Assembly (NCBI GenBank): GCA_017553965.1
Contig: JAFZJK010000090.1
Location: forward strand, 1-7,568
From: Lachnospiraceae bacterium
GTDB taxonomy: Bacteria > Bacillota_A > Clostridia > Lachnospirales > Lachnospiraceae
Direction of reading: 5' to 3'
Length of the DNA stretch: 7,568 nt
Shown: positions 7,212 to 7,568 of the stretch, piece after piece
How the letters are laid out: each line of letters begins with the position of its first letter
Numbering within the stretch: position 1 is the stretch's first letter
Program-made: the position numbers and the translations under genes
The notes under the pieces: generated by a model
Told to the model about the DNA's origin: nothing
The model's input: only the letters and a program-made list of their open reading frames with translations
The model's database searches: none

Positions 7212-7568
7212 TCAGCCTTCTCCTCTCGCCATCATAAGGCAGTAATCAAGATCTAAGGAGTGATATTTTTTATACATTCTTATGGTCATGGAAAGAAGCA
7301 GCGCGGTAACACTGACCGATACAACGATACCCGTAAGCACAAGTCCGCTGGGTATGGGATTGATGTAGTATTCGGCCGACATTACTCCGTCTGTGATAAT
7401 GGGTGCTTTCCTGCCCGTTATATAGCCCTGTGAGGCTAAAAGCAGGTAAATGGACGAGTCCATTACGTTAAGCCCTATGACCTTTTTTATCATGTTTTTC
7501 TGAAACAGAAGATCTGCAAATCCTATGACGAATAATGCCACAGCCACAAGATCGTTCAGATGTCTGAC
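7212..7568 (-). CDS. mrpC: MrpC/MnhC (NuoK-like) antiporter subunit, 5' end outside window
   Basis: Small three-TM subunit of Mrp-type cation/proton antiporters, homologous to NuoK of complex I. The frame is open to the window edge with 118 codons visible. A GTG at 7547 could be read as a start but has no Shine-Dalgarno and would cut into TM1. The upstream in-frame residues VRHLNDL continue the expected N-terminus, so the true start probably lies just outside. Visible parts are TM1 (LVAVALFVIGFADLLF), TM2 starting at the family motif KKVIGLNVMDSSIYLLL, a loop with APIIT, and TM3 at the motif NPIPSGLVLTGIVVSVSVTA, followed by a basic/acidic tail (RMYKKYHSLDLD). The conserved Glu of NuoK TM2 is replaced by Asn (GLN), and TM3 also has no Glu, which fits MrpC rather than NuoK. 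Family length is about 110-120 aa. The stop is TGA and A1 starts 4 nt later. Genes further upstream (MrpB, E, F, G or others) are expected but not visible. Confidence 0.88.
   Translation of the reverse strand, partial: VRHLNDLVAVALFVIGFADLLFQKNMIKKVIGLNVMDSSIYLLLASQGYITGRKAPIITDGVMSAEYYINPIPSGLVLTGIVVSVSVTALLLSMTIRMYKKYHSLDLDYCLMMARGEG

Noticed and set aside
520..7568. Canonical NADH:quinone oxidoreductase (nuo) operon
   Set aside because: The small subunit lacks the NuoK glutamates and matches MrpC. There is no NuoA/H/J or peripheral-arm gene in view, and there are four rather than three antiporter-like subunits.

Overview
The window is about 40-45% GC by eye, rich in ATA isoleucine codons, with strong Gram-positive-type ribosome-binding sites. 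A CheX-type chemotaxis protein lies beside a multisubunit Mrp/complex-I-like membrane operon. This suggests a motile, anaerobic clostridial Firmicute, with Lachnospiraceae (Butyrivibrio/Roseburia type) the best guess. The taxonomic call is inference from composition and protein style only.

Layout: positions 1-447 (+) hold the 3' part of cheX, a CheY-P phosphatase gene that starts just before the window. A 48-nt imperfect inverted repeat (450-497) follows and looks like a shared bidirectional terminator. From 520 to the right edge everything is on the minus strand, as one tightly packed operon transcribed right to left. In transcription order it holds an MrpC/NuoK-like small subunit (7568-7212, 5' end outside the window) and then four consecutive large subunits of the NuoL/M/N-MrpA/D antiporter family. 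I call these A1 (501 aa), A2 (485 aa), A3 (482 aa) and A4 (about 717 aa). Gaps between genes are 4, 30, 28 and about 63 nt.

How the genes work together: MrpC plus MrpD/MrpA-type subunits are the membrane core of Mrp Na+/H+ antiporters and of Mrp-derived modules in respiratory complexes. Canonical Mrp has two large antiporter-like subunits (MrpA, MrpD) and canonical complex I has three (NuoL, M, N); this operon encodes four. All four keep the TM5 Glu, TM7 Lys and TM12 Lys of the family's ion channel. A1, A2 and A4 also keep the TM8 Lys, while A3 has a NuoL/MrpA-like TM8 loop with His and an Asn at the Lys position. A4 ends in a long C-terminal extension (TM, long Lys/aromatic amphipathic stretch, final TM) that resembles the lateral helix of NuoL. 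The natural hypothesis is an extended membrane arm with four antiporter-like modules tied together by A4. Whether it is a stand-alone antiporter or the arm of a larger redox complex cannot be decided, because the upstream part of the operon is not in view. No hydrogenase, NADH- or ferredoxin-binding gene is visible, and the operon ends at the terminator next to cheX.

There is no RNA gene, mobile element, CRISPR array or gene-free stretch above 300 bases.
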